Below are positions 9,513 through 19,524 of a DNA stretch of 64,000 nucleotides, piece after piece. The DNA is from Bacteroidota bacterium. Lineage in GTDB: Bacteria > Bacteroidota > Bacteroidia > Flavobacteriales > Flavobacteriaceae. The position numbers and the translations under genes are program-made. The notes under the pieces were generated by a model, which searched no databases, was not told where the DNA came from, and saw only the letters and a list, made by a program, of their open reading frames with translations. Each line of letters opens with the position of its first letter. Position 1 is the first letter of the stretch. The stretch lies in contig JAJRRO010000074.1 in NCBI GenBank assembly GCA_024279425.1, forward strand, positions 248,001-312,000, in the 5' to 3' direction.

Positions 9513-9786
9513 AAAAGAACTTTTAATTGGACTTGCGGTAGGAATAATTGCAAATACTGTAGGTACTTTAATCTATATTCTAGCATTTTCGGATATTGGA
9601 GTTGTCGAAACCTTTGAAGTCGCAGTCGAGCAAGGACATGTAGGAAGTTTATTGGCTTTAGGGGCTATTCTAAATTTAGTGGCTTTTTTTTCTTTTTTGA
9701 AGCTGCGCAGAGATCAACGCGCCAAAGGAGTGTTGCTTGCGACTCTACTTACCGCCCTGGCCATTCTTTACTACAAGGTGTTTTAG
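9502..9786 (+). CDS. Small conserved membrane protein between surE and lpxB
   Basis: A 94-residue protein with three hydrophobic segments (about residues 7-29, 45-65 and 75-92), rich in Leu, Ala and Gly and with a positively charged LKLRRDQR loop before the last helix. I do not recognise a function. The ATG at 9502 overlaps the end of surE by 11 bases. The coding frame is open further upstream inside surE, but the overlap start gives a natural N-terminus (MNTKKELLIG). The tag stop sits one base before the lpxB ATG, so co-expression with lipid A synthesis is likely. Confidence 0.75.
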   Translation: MNTKKELLIGLAVGIIANTVGTLIYILAFSDIGVVETFEVAVEQGHVGSLLALGAILNLVAFFSFLKLRRDQRAKGVLLATLLTALAILYYKVF

Positions 9787-9787
9787 G

Positions 9788-10900
9788 ATGAAATACTATA
9801 TCATCGCAGGGGAGGCATCAGGCGACCTACATGGGTCAAACCTTATCAAGGCATTGAAGAGCAAGGATTCTAAGGCCGAAATTCGTTGTTGGGGTGGAGA
9901 TTTAATGCAAGATGCTGGTGGCACCTTGGTTATGCATTACAAAGAAATGGCCTTTATGGGCTTTCTAGAAGTTCTTAAAAACTTAAGGGTCATTTTTAAA
10001 AATATAAAATTCTGTAAAGATGATATTGCTACCTACAATCCGGATGTTATCATTTTTATAGATTATTCTGGCTTTAATCTTCGTATTGCAGAATGGGCAA
10101 AGCAGCAGAATTTAAAGACAAACTATTATATTTCTCCTCAAATATGGGCATCTAGGGAGGGTCGGATCCATAAAATAAAAAGAGATATAGATGCCATGTA
10201 TGTTATTCTACCGTTCGAAAAAGAATTTTATGAAAAAAAACATGGCTTTCCCGTACATTTTGTTGGTCATCCACTAATAGATGCCATCGAGAATAGACCG
10301 GGCGTAGATAAGAAAACATTCCTTGACATAAATAATCTTGATGGTGACAAGCCTATTGTAGCCTTATTACCAGGAAGCCGAAAACAGGAAGTGCAAAAAA
10401 TGCTCCACCTAATGCTCTCAGTAATCGATACTTTCCCTGAATACAACTTTGTCATTGCAGGAGCACCAAGTCTAGACCGTGAATTTTACAAGCCTTTTTT
10501 GACAAAACCAAACGTAGGTTTTGTCAGCAACCAAACCTATGAGCTATTGAGTATCTCGCATGCCGCCCTAGTGACCAGTGGCACTGCCACATTGGAGACG
10601 GCCCTATTCAAAATACCACAGGTTGTATGCTATAAGGCAAATTGGTTGTCTTATCAAATCGCAAGGCGTATCTTAACCTTGGACTATATTTCGTTGGTTA
10701 ACCTAATTATGGATAGGGAAGTTGTAAAAGAACTTATTCAAAACGATTTGAATACCAAAAATCTTAAGCGAGAGCTGTCCAAAATAGTTGAGGGACCAGA
10801 TAGAAAAAGTCAATTGAAAGCTTATCAAATACTTGAGCAAAAACTGGGAGGCCAAGGGGCAAGTATAAAAACGGCTACACTTATTACTGAAAATGCTTAA
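9788..10900 (+). CDS. lpxB: Lipid-A-disaccharide synthase LpxB
   Basis: GT19 enzyme joining UDP-diacylglucosamine and lipid X to make the lipid A disaccharide at the inner face of the cytoplasmic membrane. The 370-residue protein starts MKYYIIAGEASGDLHG, the family hallmark, and has SPQIWASREGRI, FVGHPLID, LLPGSRKQEVQ and SGTATLE. The ATG at 9788 is chosen over an upstream in-frame start because it begins directly at the conserved N-terminus. Confidence 0.95.
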   Translation: MKYYIIAGEASGDLHGSNLIKALKSKDSKAEIRCWGGDLMQDAGGTLVMHYKEMAFMGFLEVLKNLRVIFKNIKFCKDDIATYNPDVIIFIDYSGFNLRIAEWAKQQNLKTNYYISPQIWASREGRIHKIKRDIDAMYVILPFEKEFYEKKHGFPVHFVGHPLIDAIENRPGVDKKTFLDINNLDGDKPIVALLPGSRKQEVQKMLHLMLSVIDTFPEYNFVIAGAPSLDREFYKPFLTKPNVGFVSNQTYELLSISHAALVTSGTATLETALFKIPQVVCYKANWLSYQIARRILTLDYISLVNLIMDREVVKELIQNDLNTKNLKRELSKIVEGPDRKSQLKAYQILEQKLGGQGASIKTATLITENA

Positions 10901-10933
10901 ATTTGATATCCAAGGACATGTACCAATCTTTGG

Positions 10934-11491
10934 ATGAACAGAATATTGCCTTTTATTTTAGTATTGCTTTTTTTAGGCAGTTGTGTCGTAAAAAAGAAAA
11001 CCACCTATGGCAAGGAGCGAAAAATCACAGTTGAAACTTCCAGAGAAAAACCTCGGGTCAAAGCAGATAGTGCAGTTGCCAATGCCCCTATCCCAATCAT
11101 TTCATCCTCAAAAACCAATGATATTATAAATACGGCATTGACCTTTTCCGGTGTTCGCTATAAATTTGGTGGCACTACAACCAAGGGCATGGACTGTTCA
11201 GGACTGCTCTATGTCTCATTCAAGAAGCACAATGTTGATCTTCCCAGAGTTTCCCATGAAATGGCAAATAAAGGAAAACGCATACCTATCAATCAGGTAG
11301 AAAAGGGGGATCTGTTATTCTTTAAAACGGGAAGAAACGGGAAGAAAATCAATCACGTAGGATTGGTGGTCGCGGTTCAAAACGATGAAATAAAGTTTAT
11401 TCATGCCTCATCTTCAAGAGGTGTCATTGTATCATCATTGCGCGAGGGATATTGGAATTATGCTTTTGTAAAGGCCACAAGAATACTCTAA
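10934..11491 (+). CDS. NlpC/P60 family cell-wall endopeptidase, lipoprotein
   Basis: Probable envelope-anchored peptidoglycan γ-D-glutamyl-diaminoacid endopeptidase of the C40 family. An N-terminal hydrophobic stretch ends in LFLGSC, a lipobox with Cys 17. After a charged linker the NlpC/P60 domain (about 60-185) shows the catalytic triad: Cys 88 in MDCSG, His 141 in INHVG and His 157 in FIHAS. It lies between lpxB and comEC with short gaps, probably in the same transcript. Confidence 0.9.
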   Translation: MNRILPFILVLLFLGSCVVKKKTTYGKERKITVETSREKPRVKADSAVANAPIPIISSSKTNDIINTALTFSGVRYKFGGTTTKGMDCSGLLYVSFKKHNVDLPRVSHEMANKGKRIPINQVEKGDLLFFKTGRNGKKINHVGLVVAVQNDEIKFIHASSSRGVIVSSLREGYWNYAFVKATRIL

Positions 11492-11492
11492 A

Positions 11493-13511
11493 ATGAATCT
11501 GTTGAAATTTGTTCCAATAAAACTGACTTTAATGTTGGTATTGGGCATTCTTATTGGCCATTACGCCGATATTGGCATTGCTATTCCTTTGGGACTAACC
11601 TTAGTCTCGTTATTAGCTCTGGCAATCATTGCTTTTACACAGAAAAAAGCAGAAAGCATTTATTTTGGTCTACTTACAACATTTACTACCGTAGGCTTAG
11701 GAATCTTGACTATGGCATTGGCCCAACCCAAGAATTTCCCCGACCATTATTCACATCAAGATATAGCTGCATACGGGACCTGGGAGCTAAAGGTCACCAA
11801 AGTGCTAAAGCCCACCTCTTTTTCTGATAGATATATTGCCAAGGTTCTAAGCTATAATTCAAAAAAGTCCTCCGGTAAGGTAATTTTGAATTATCCTATC
11901 GATATTCCCAGAAAGAAACTACAGATTGATAACGAATTAATCGTGTTTAATTCTGCAGAAAATATTAAACCACCTTTAAATCCACATCAATTCAACTACA
12001 AGAAATATTTAGGGAATCTAGGGGTATATCATCAGATAAGAATAAATCATGAAAACCACTTTTTTCTAAAGAAATCTTCATCTACCATTAAGGGTTATTC
12101 GGCCCTGGTTCGAACAAAAATAATTTCAAAATTAAAAAATTTCAATTTTGGAAAAGATGAAATAGGTATAATCCAAGCCCTATTTTTAAGACAACGCGAT
12201 GACATTTCCGAAGCTACGTATTCTAATTATAAAGACGCAGGTGCCGTACATATTTTGGCGGTTTCAGGCCTACACATAGGCATTCTTTTGCTATTTCTAG
12301 AGTTTCTTCTCCGTCCGTTGAAAATACTCCCCAAGGGCAAGACCATAAAGCTTTTAGTCATTGTTTTCTTTCTTTGGGGATTTGCATTTTTAGCCGGTTT
12401 ATCCGCCTCTGTGGTTCGGGCAGTGACCATGTTCTCCTTTGTCGCCTATGCCCTATACTTAAATAGGCCCAGTAACACTTTCAATATTTTGGCCTTGTCC
12501 ATGTTCTTCATTCTTTTGGTTTTTGACCCCATGCTATTGTTTGATGTAGGGTTTCAAATGAGTTATGCCGCGGTGTTTGCCATTGTTTGGATATACCCGT
12601 TATTTCAAAAATTCTGGTATCCCAAGAACTGGGCAATGAGGTATCTATGGCAGTTACTTTCGGTCAGTATTGCGGCCCAGGTCGGCGTTCTTCCTATAAG
12701 CTTGTATTACTTTCATCAATTTCCCGGGCTCTTCTTTATATCGAACCTATTGGTCGTGCCCTGTTTAGGGTTGATTTTAGGTTTTGGCATTACCATCATC
12801 TTCCTGATCTTACTCGATATAGCTCCTGATTTTTTAATTGGATTTTACAATTCAATGATTGGCTTAATGAATGCTGTCATAGGTTGGGTGGCGCAACAGG
12901 AGACCTTTATTTTCAAAAACATTTCGTTTGATGCCGTTCAGATGACTCTTGCTTATTGCCTTTGTATTGCTTCGATTTGGGCATTTACGAAACCCAAGTT
13001 TAAACATATAGTGGCCACATTAGCATGCATAATGGGTTTACAATTTTGGTCTCTTTATCTTGGACATACGATCAAACAAAAAGAGATTTTTTTTATTGGC
13101 CATCAATCCAAGAACTCCCTACTGGTATTTCAAAAAGGAAATGAACTTCGTCTATTTTCCACGGATACCATTTCTTCTACTAGAATAACAACTAATTATG
13201 AAGTAGCCGAACGCATTAAACACACAAGGTATCAGACTGTACAAAATGCCTACAAAATCAAGGATGAAAAACTGTTGATCATTGATAGTCTTGGAGTATA
13301 TGGTGTCGACCAAAGACCCATTGAGTATCTCTTATTGATCCAGTCTCCCAAGATAAATCTAGAACGGCTTATAGATTCAATACAGCCAAAACTGCTGATA
13401 GCAGACGGCAGCAACTATTTGAGTTATATCAATCGCTGGAGAAAAACCTGCGCCAATAAGAAACTCCCTTTTCACTATACGGGTGAAAAGGGGGCATTTT
13501 ATTTTAAATAA
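11493..13511 (+). CDS. comEC: ComEC/Rec2-type DNA channel protein
   Basis: Inner-membrane protein of the competence family that moves single-stranded DNA into the cytoplasm. The 672 residues include N-terminal membrane segments, a DUF4131-type region and the Competence domain with FLRQRDDIS, AVSGLHIGIL, AGLSASVVRAVTMF and FDVGFQMSYAAV. The C-terminal about 170 residues are soluble but show no HxHxDH metal motif, so the metallo-β-lactamase domain of many ComEC proteins is absent or degenerate. It starts one base after the NlpC/P60 gene stop and ends convergent to the POT transporter gene. Confidence 0.9.
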   Translation: MNLLKFVPIKLTLMLVLGILIGHYADIGIAIPLGLTLVSLLALAIIAFTQKKAESIYFGLLTTFTTVGLGILTMALAQPKNFPDHYSHQDIAAYGTWELKVTKVLKPTSFSDRYIAKVLSYNSKKSSGKVILNYPIDIPRKKLQIDNELIVFNSAENIKPPLNPHQFNYKKYLGNLGVYHQIRINHENHFFLKKSSSTIKGYSALVRTKIISKLKNFNFGKDEIGIIQALFLRQRDDISEATYSNYKDAGAVHILAVSGLHIGILLLFLEFLLRPLKILPKGKTIKLLVIVFFLWGFAFLAGLSASVVRAVTMFSFVAYALYLNRPSNTFNILALSMFFILLVFDPMLLFDVGFQMSYAAVFAIVWIYPLFQKFWYPKNWAMRYLWQLLSVSIAAQVGVLPISLYYFHQFPGLFFISNLLVVPCLGLILGFGITIIFLILLDIAPDFLIGFYNSMIGLMNAVIGWVAQQETFIFKNISFDAVQMTLAYCLCIASIWAFTKPKFKHIVATLACIMGLQFWSLYLGHTIKQKEIFFIGHQSKNSLLVFQKGNELRLFSTDTISSTRITTNYEVAERIKHTRYQTVQNAYKIKDEKLLIIDSLGVYGVDQRPIEYLLLIQSPKINLERLIDSIQPKLLIADGSNYLSYINRWRKTCANKKLPFHYTGEKGAFYFK

Positions 13512-13517
13512 TCAAAA

Positions 13518-14903
13518 TTATGTCAACTCCGGAATTTCTTCTCTATCATTACTGATTCTTGTTTCCCCATCTTCAGCACCATGCGCCAATCTTTTTAAAG
13601 GTTTTAGCATTAAAATAACCAATAACCCAATAATTGACCATATTATGGCAATCCCTGTAAAAATTTCAAATTCACCCAGCTCCTTAGAGGCTTGCCCAAT
13701 TAATCCTGCTGCCTTATTTCCCAAGCCCGTGGCGGCCCAATAAAGTCCCATTATTATGGAGGCATACTTTAGCGGTGCCAATTTTGTGATATAGGACAAT
13801 GAAACAGGTGAAGCGCAAAGTTCACCAATGGTGTGGAAAAGATAGGCCAAAACCAACCAATACATGGCTGAAGATCCATTACTTTCATATTGCAGCGAAG
13901 CCGCGCTCATGAATCCAAAACCAAGGGCCATAATTATCAACCCTATTGCCATTTTGAACATTGATGAAGATTCTTTTCCTTTCTTTCTCCATTTTAGCCA
14001 AAATGCGCCTACAACGGTTGCCAAAGTAATAATGAAAAAAGAATTTACTGATTGAAATACTGAGGCGGGAATAACAAATAGTCCAAAGAAATCTCTATCC
14101 GTTTTTTGAGAGGCATAGAGATTCATTAAACCACCTGCTTGCTCAAAAGCTGCCCAAAACAGGATGATTAAAAGAAATGAGATGAGCAACACTTTAATTC
14201 GATCTTTTTCTATTGAACTTAATGGACGGTCCAGCAACTCTCTATCCTTCTCATTTTTTCGACTAATAAGGTTTCCGACATTTATTAAATACTTCTGACC
14301 CCATATATATACCGCCTGACCAAAGAACATTCCTATTGCAGCAAGCCCAAAACCATAATGCCAGCTTATATTCTCTCCTACATACCCACAGAGAATTGGT
14401 GCCAAAAACCCACCAATATTGATTCCCATATAAAAAATGTAAAAACCAAGGTCGCGGCGTTCATCTTTTGCTTTATATAGGCCTCCAACCATTGAAGAAA
14501 TATTAGGCTTTAAACAACCAACACCCAGAATAATGAAAAGACAGCCAAGATAGAATGTAGCCTCAGAATTAAGAGCCAAAACTGAGTGCCCAATGCATAA
14601 AAGCGCTCCGCCCAGCATCACGGTTTTTTTCTGACCCAACAGTCGATCGGCTATCCAACCGCCAGGAATCGAAGAAACATATACCAGCATGGTATACCAA
14701 CCATAAAGGGCCAAAGCTTCATCATTTGACCAGCCAAAACCAGCATTACTGGAAGTGGTCTCTGCTACTAGAAAAAGGGTGAATAACGCACGCATACCAT
14801 AGTAGGAAAACCGTTCCCACATTTCTGTGAAGAATAGAACATAAAGTCCTACTGGATGCCCAAAAAGCTCTTTTTGATGTGCTAGTCTATTAATAGTTGC
14901 CAT
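13518..14903 (-). CDS. POT/PTR-family proton-coupled peptide transporter
   Basis: Major-facilitator symporter of the proton-dependent oligopeptide family, importing di- and tripeptides. The N-terminus carries the family ExxERFSYYG motif (EMWERFSYYG) and the PTR2 signature FYIFYMGINIGGFLAP; about twelve or more hydrophobic segments follow over 461 residues, a little short for the group but with no visible break. It lies 17 bases downstream of the DPP-IV gene on the same strand, so the pair would release dipeptides outside and import them. That DPP-IV copy is interrupted here. Confidence 0.92.
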   Translation of the reverse strand: MATINRLAHQKELFGHPVGLYVLFFTEMWERFSYYGMRALFTLFLVAETTSSNAGFGWSNDEALALYGWYTMLVYVSSIPGGWIADRLLGQKKTVMLGGALLCIGHSVLALNSEATFYLGCLFIILGVGCLKPNISSMVGGLYKAKDERRDLGFYIFYMGINIGGFLAPILCGYVGENISWHYGFGLAAIGMFFGQAVYIWGQKYLINVGNLISRKNEKDRELLDRPLSSIEKDRIKVLLISFLLIILFWAAFEQAGGLMNLYASQKTDRDFFGLFVIPASVFQSVNSFFIITLATVVGAFWLKWRKKGKESSSMFKMAIGLIIMALGFGFMSAASLQYESNGSSAMYWLVLAYLFHTIGELCASPVSLSYITKLAPLKYASIIMGLYWAATGLGNKAAGLIGQASKELGEFEIFTGIAIIWSIIGLLVILMLKPLKRLAHGAEDGETRISNDREEIPELT

Positions 14904-14920
14904 AAGTTATTTTAGTTTGG

Positions 14921-17086
14921 TTATAAATTTTCCTTAATGAATCTGGTCATTTTTGTAAAGAGGTGCAAACGCGTGTTACCACCGTAAATTCCATGGTTCT
15001 TGTCTGGGTAAATGGCCCATTCAAATGGTTTATTTGCCTGAATCAACGCCTCAACCATACGCATTGTATTCTGTACATGAACATTGTCATCGCCCGAGCC
15101 ATGAACCAATAAATAGTTGCCCTTTAGGAGTTCTGGATAATTAAAAGGTGAGTTATCGTCATAACCTCTAGGATTCTCTGCAGGAGTACGCATAAAACGT
15201 TCTGTATAAATAGTGTCGTAAAAACGCCAAGAGGTCACAGGGGCAACCGCGATAGCCGTTTCGAACACCTCATTGCCCTTTAATATACAATTGGTTGACA
15301 TGTGCCCCCCAAAGCTCCAACCCCAAATTCCAGTTCGATTTTCATCTATATAAGGTAGGTCGCTTAATTTTTTTGCAGCGGCAATTTGATCTTCGGTCTC
15401 ATATTTTACCAAATTTAAATAGGTGATCTTTTTAAAATCCCTTCCTTTAAAGCCTGTACCCCGACCATCAACACAAGCAATAATATAACCTTCCGAAGCT
15501 AACTTTAGATGCCAGTAATCATTGGCACCAATCCAGCGATTTGCAACTTGTTGCGACCCAGGCCCACTGTATTGAAACATTAAAAGTGGATACTTTTTAG
15601 AAGCATCAAAATTACTTGGCTTGATCATATACATATTAAGATCATTACTATTTATCGATAGGGTAGAAAATTCCTTAGAAGTAGTATCATAGCCTTTCAA
15701 CTTGTCAAGAAGGGTTTGGTTGTCTTTAATATCTTTGACTTTCTTTCCTGAAAATGCATTGTGAAGCGTATATACATAAGGAGTCTCCGCACTCGAAAAT
15801 GTATTGATAAAGTAGGTGAAATCAGTACTGAAATCAGCAGCATTCGTTCCCGAATCAACAACAAGGGGTTTTTTCTTTTTACCATTACTTTGTATACTAT
15901 AGACTCCACGATTTATTGAACCGTTTTCAGTAGATTGATAGTATATTATATCTTTCTTTTGATCATAGCCATAGTAAGCTGTCACTTCCCAATTTCCGCT
16001 AGTGATCTGCTTCATTGATTTACCATCAGCGCTATATAGGTAGATATGATTAAACCCATCTTTTTCACTGGTCCAAATAAAACTATCATCTTTAAGAAAG
16101 GTCAAATTATCATCAATATCTATATAGGCATCATCTTGTTCTTCCATCAACAAGGAAACGGAATTGTTCTGGGCGTTCACAGTATACAACTTCAAATGAT
16201 TCTGATGTCGGTTCAACGTACGCACACTTAAGTAATGAGGATTGTTCATCCATTTAATGCGTGGTATATACTCTGGGTCACCCAATTCAATTTTAGAGAT
16301 ATCCCCAGAATCAACATCATACATATGCAAAGAAACCAACGCATTGTCCTCTCCTGCCTTTGGATACTTAAAAACATGTTGTGCCGGGTAGAGATCATTT
16401 CCATAAACATCCATTGAGAATTCTGGAACATTTGCCTCATCAAAACGTAAGAAGGCGATTTTTGTGCCATTTGAATTCCAAGCAAAAGCCCTTACAAATG
16501 AAAATTCCTCTTCATAGACCCAATCGGTGACCCCATTTATAACTTTATTTTTTTCACCATCTGTGGTTACCTGTCTTGTTTCTTTGGCAGCTATATCGAA
16601 AATATAAAGATTATTCCTGAAAACATATGCCACTTGCTCGCCATTTGGCGAAAGTGTAGGTACCTGAATTTTCCCATCCGCAATCTTCACAACCTTTGTA
16701 TTCGCTATGTCATAAATATAAAAAACGCCCAATGTTGAGCGTCTGAAAATCGATTCTATTTCTGTAGCCAATATGATTTTGGATTCATCTTGACTGAAGG
16801 CATAAGAACTGAACAATGGAATTTCCTTACTGTCCGCCGAGGAGACTATGGTCTCAACTTTCTTCAAGCTCCTATAATCATATTTATCAATACTGGTTGA
16901 TCAGTTTGACCTATTGTTATTCAGGACCGTATATTCCTTCCCATTTTTCATTGACCGAAGAACCTCTAGCCCACTGGTATTGAAAGCCCCCTGATAAATC
17001 TCTTCAACCGTAATCTTTTTCCCTTGTCCAAAAGCTGACGACATTAAACATGCCAACAATAGCAATAGAATGTATTGTTTATTCAT
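14921..17086 (-). pseudogene. Dipeptidyl peptidase IV (S9B) interrupted by an in-frame TGA
   Basis: DPP-IV removes Xaa-Pro/Ala dipeptides from exported peptides. Codons 1-61 encode a signal peptide ending in AFGQ, then ITVEEIYQGAF, GLEVLRSMKNG and YTVLNNNRSN. A TGA (16901-16903) stops the frame. The same frame resumes directly with STSIDKYDY and LKKVETIVSS, then the β-propeller and an intact α/β-hydrolase domain: GWSFGGHMS (Ser), SGDDNVH (Asp), DKNHGIYG (His). A CGA to TGA change at an Arg position would explain the break. The part after the stop could start at the TTG at 16867, but it would lack a signal peptide and stay inside the cell. The uninterrupted length is about 722 codons. Confidence 0.85.
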
Positions 17087-17214
17087 GTATTTATAAGAAA
17101 TTGTTCAAAATTTCATCAAGTTTAGTGAATATTTTACAATTAATTAAACTTTACCCCCAAAAAGCATGAAGGCCTGATTGTGGTTTAAGACCAATGGATT
17201 ATCTACTTAATGAT

Positions 17215-17222
17215 TATCTTTG
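17215..17222 (+). promoter_or_regulatory. -7 box upstream of HMG-CoA reductase
   Basis: TATCTTTG matches TAnnTTTG exactly and lies 21 bases before the ATG at 17244. A good -33 TTTG at the usual spacing is not obvious, so this call rests on the -7 box alone. It also argues against the in-frame TTG at 17220 as the start. Confidence 0.4.
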
Positions 17223-17243
17223 AAACCACAAACCAAAAGCTTT

Positions 17244-18563
17244 ATGACAACTCCAATTTTGGGCTTCTCCAAACTGTCTAAACAGGAAAAAATAGAATGG
17301 GTCTCCCAGAGCTATACCCACAATCCCAGCGAAGCCAAAAAAATATTGGAACGGTATTGGAATTCTGAAAACGATGTGCAAAAATTACATGATGAGTTCA
17401 TTGAAAATACGATTACCAACTACTATCTTCCTTTGGGAATAGCACCTAATTTTTTGATAGACAACAAAATGTATGCGATTCCTATGGCCATAGAGGAAAG
17501 TTCAGTAGTTGCTGCGGCTAGTAAATCTGCCAAATTTTGGTTGGATCGTGGCGGATTCAAAACAAAAGTCCTAGGTACTGAAAAAGTAGGCCAAGTACAT
17601 TTCATATATTCTGGGGATTTTGCCAAGCTCGAAAAGTTCTTCTTCACCGTGCATTCCAAATTACTCGAAGATGCGAAAAGCCTGATCAAGAACATGGAAA
17701 AAAGAGGTGGAGGCGTCACCAAGATAGAATTACGAAATAAATCGGAAGAACTACACGGCTATTATCAGTTGCATTGTACTTTCGAGACTTTGGATGCCAT
17801 GGGGGCCAATTTCATCAATTCTTGTTTAGAACAATTTGCAAAGACTTTCAAGCATGAAGCCCAGGACTTTCATTTATTTGATTCCAAGGAAAAGAATATT
17901 GAAATCGTAATGAGTATTCTCTCTAACTATGTCCCCAATTGTTTGGTAAAAGCAGAAGTGAGTTGTGCTATTGGCGATTTAAACCTTGACGCCTCAATAG
18001 CACCAGCAGAATTTGCCAGTAAAATGCTCAGGGCCATTGACATAGCAAATATAGAACCCCATAGGGCCGTAACCCATAACAAAGGCATAATGAATGGGGT
18101 CGATGCTGTTATACTGGCCACAGGTAATGATTTTAGGGCTATAGAGGCAGGTGTACATGCCTATGCAGCCAAGGACGGCCAGTATAAGAGTCTTACCCAC
18201 GCCAGTATTGAGGATGGTGTTTTCAAGTTTTGGATCGAAATACCTTTGGCCTTGGGAACCGTAGGTGGCTTGACAAATTTACATCCGCTTGTAAAATTGG
18301 CGCTTGAAATTCTTCAAAAACCCACGGCCAAGGAATTGATGCAAATTGTTGCCGTGGCCGGATTGGCCCAGAATTTTGCCGCCCTAAGCTCCTTGATAAC
18401 TACAGGAATACAAGAAGGTCATATGAAAATGCACTTACTTAATATATTGAATCAATTAGGTGCTACAGATAAAGAGAAAGTAGAAGTTGTACATTATTTT
18501 AAAACCCATACCGTAAGCCATAGTGCAGTAGTGGAAGCTTTTGAAAAGCTAAGGGCCAATTAG
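17244..18563 (+). CDS. mvaA: Hydroxymethylglutaryl-CoA reductase, class II type
   Basis: Converts HMG-CoA to mevalonate, the committed step of the mevalonate route to isoprenoids. The protein (about 439 residues from the ATG at 17244) has the class II landmarks: PLGIAPNFLIDNKMYAIPMA, IEESSVVAAAS (catalytic Glu), DAMGANFINS, GTVGGLTNLHPL and the C-terminal His region THTVSHSAV. A TTG at 17220 is in frame but overlaps a promoter box. The next gene, a GHMP kinase, starts one base after the stop, so the two form an isoprenoid unit. Confidence 0.92.
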   Translation: MTTPILGFSKLSKQEKIEWVSQSYTHNPSEAKKILERYWNSENDVQKLHDEFIENTITNYYLPLGIAPNFLIDNKMYAIPMAIEESSVVAAASKSAKFWLDRGGFKTKVLGTEKVGQVHFIYSGDFAKLEKFFFTVHSKLLEDAKSLIKNMEKRGGGVTKIELRNKSEELHGYYQLHCTFETLDAMGANFINSCLEQFAKTFKHEAQDFHLFDSKEKNIEIVMSILSNYVPNCLVKAEVSCAIGDLNLDASIAPAEFASKMLRAIDIANIEPHRAVTHNKGIMNGVDAVILATGNDFRAIEAGVHAYAAKDGQYKSLTHASIEDGVFKFWIEIPLALGTVGGLTNLHPLVKLALEILQKPTAKELMQIVAVAGLAQNFAALSSLITTGIQEGHMKMHLLNILNQLGATDKEKVEVVHYFKTHTVSHSAVVEAFEKLRAN

Positions 18564-19472
18564 ATGGAAAAAGAATTCTATAGTAACGGTAAACTTCTAT
18601 TGTCAGGGGAATATGCCATTTTAGATGGTGCCAAGGGTTGGGCGATACCTACTAAATATGGCCAGTACTTAAACGTATCGGAAACAGAGTCAAAATTCCT
18701 CACATGGAAAAGTCTGGATGAAAAGGGTAGCGTTTGGTTCGAGGCAAGATATGAACTGGAATCGATGGTTGAGCTATTCGCATCCGATGTGGAAATTTCA
18801 AAGAGCTTATGCGAAATTCTAACCGAAGCAAGAGTTTTGAACCCGTATTTTTTGATGGATGCATCAGGATACCATGTAGAAACCAAATTAACCTTCCCAA
18901 GAGACTGGGGGCTAGGCACTTCATCGACTCTGATAAACAATATTGCCCAATGGGCCCAAGTGAATGCATATCAGTTATTGGCAAAAACATTCGGGGGTAG
19001 CGGATATGATATTGCCTGTGCGCAATGCCCCAAATCTATTTTATACCAAATTAACGATGGTGTACCCAATGTTTTGGAACTTGATTATTCTCCCGATTTA
19101 ACCCAATCACTTTTTTTTATTTATCTAAACAAGAAACAGAATAGTGGTGATGCCATTAAAACGTATAGAGGTTTATCCATGGATAGAAAAGAACTCGTTA
19201 GTCACATATCACAAATCACCCAGCGAATGGTTTCAAGCAAAACTATTGATGATTTCGCGTTCCTGATGGCCTGGCATGAAAAGGAGCTTTCAAAAGCTCT
19301 GGGCCTGCCATCAATAAAATCGAAATTATTCCCAGATTATCCAGGGGCATTGAAAAGTTTAGGAGCTTGGGGAGGCGATTTTATTTTAGCGACAGGAAGT
19401 GAAATTTCGATGGGCTACTTTAAGCAAAAGGGATACAAAACCATATTGCCCTTCTCAAAAATGGTGCTATGA
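18564..19472 (+). CDS. GHMP-family kinase, probably mevalonate pathway
   Basis: A 302-residue GHMP kinase with the N-terminal GKLLLSGEYAILDG motif, the glycine-rich ATP loop WGLGTSST (about 115-122), and FGGSGYDIACAQ. The C-terminal part holds GAWGGDFILATG, a typical GHMP motif 3. Its position directly after HMG-CoA reductase suggests that it phosphorylates mevalonate or phosphomevalonate, but I cannot decide which from the sequence. No signal peptide; cytoplasmic. Confidence 0.82.
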   Translation: MEKEFYSNGKLLLSGEYAILDGAKGWAIPTKYGQYLNVSETESKFLTWKSLDEKGSVWFEARYELESMVELFASDVEISKSLCEILTEARVLNPYFLMDASGYHVETKLTFPRDWGLGTSSTLINNIAQWAQVNAYQLLAKTFGGSGYDIACAQCPKSILYQINDGVPNVLELDYSPDLTQSLFFIYLNKKQNSGDAIKTYRGLSMDRKELVSHISQITQRMVSSKTIDDFAFLMAWHEKELSKALGLPSIKSKLFPDYPGALKSLGAWGGDFILATGSEISMGYFKQKGYKTILPFSKMVL

Positions 19473-19500
19473 AAAAGCCCTGATAAAATTATCAAGGCCC
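19471..19500 (-). terminator. Hairpin terminator of ppiD
   Basis: GCCCTGAT and ATCAAGGC (about 19478-19498) pair around a short AT loop with one mismatch. On the minus strand the hairpin is followed by TTTTT. It lies about 25 bases beyond the ppiD stop and abuts the convergent GHMP kinase stop. Confidence 0.65.
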
Positions 19501-19524
19501 TATACTTTCAATTATGATGTTCTT

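Noticed and set aside
17220-17243. TTG at 17220 as start of HMG-CoA reductase
   Set aside because: It overlaps the exact -7 promoter box, and the ATG at 17244 gives a natural N-terminus.
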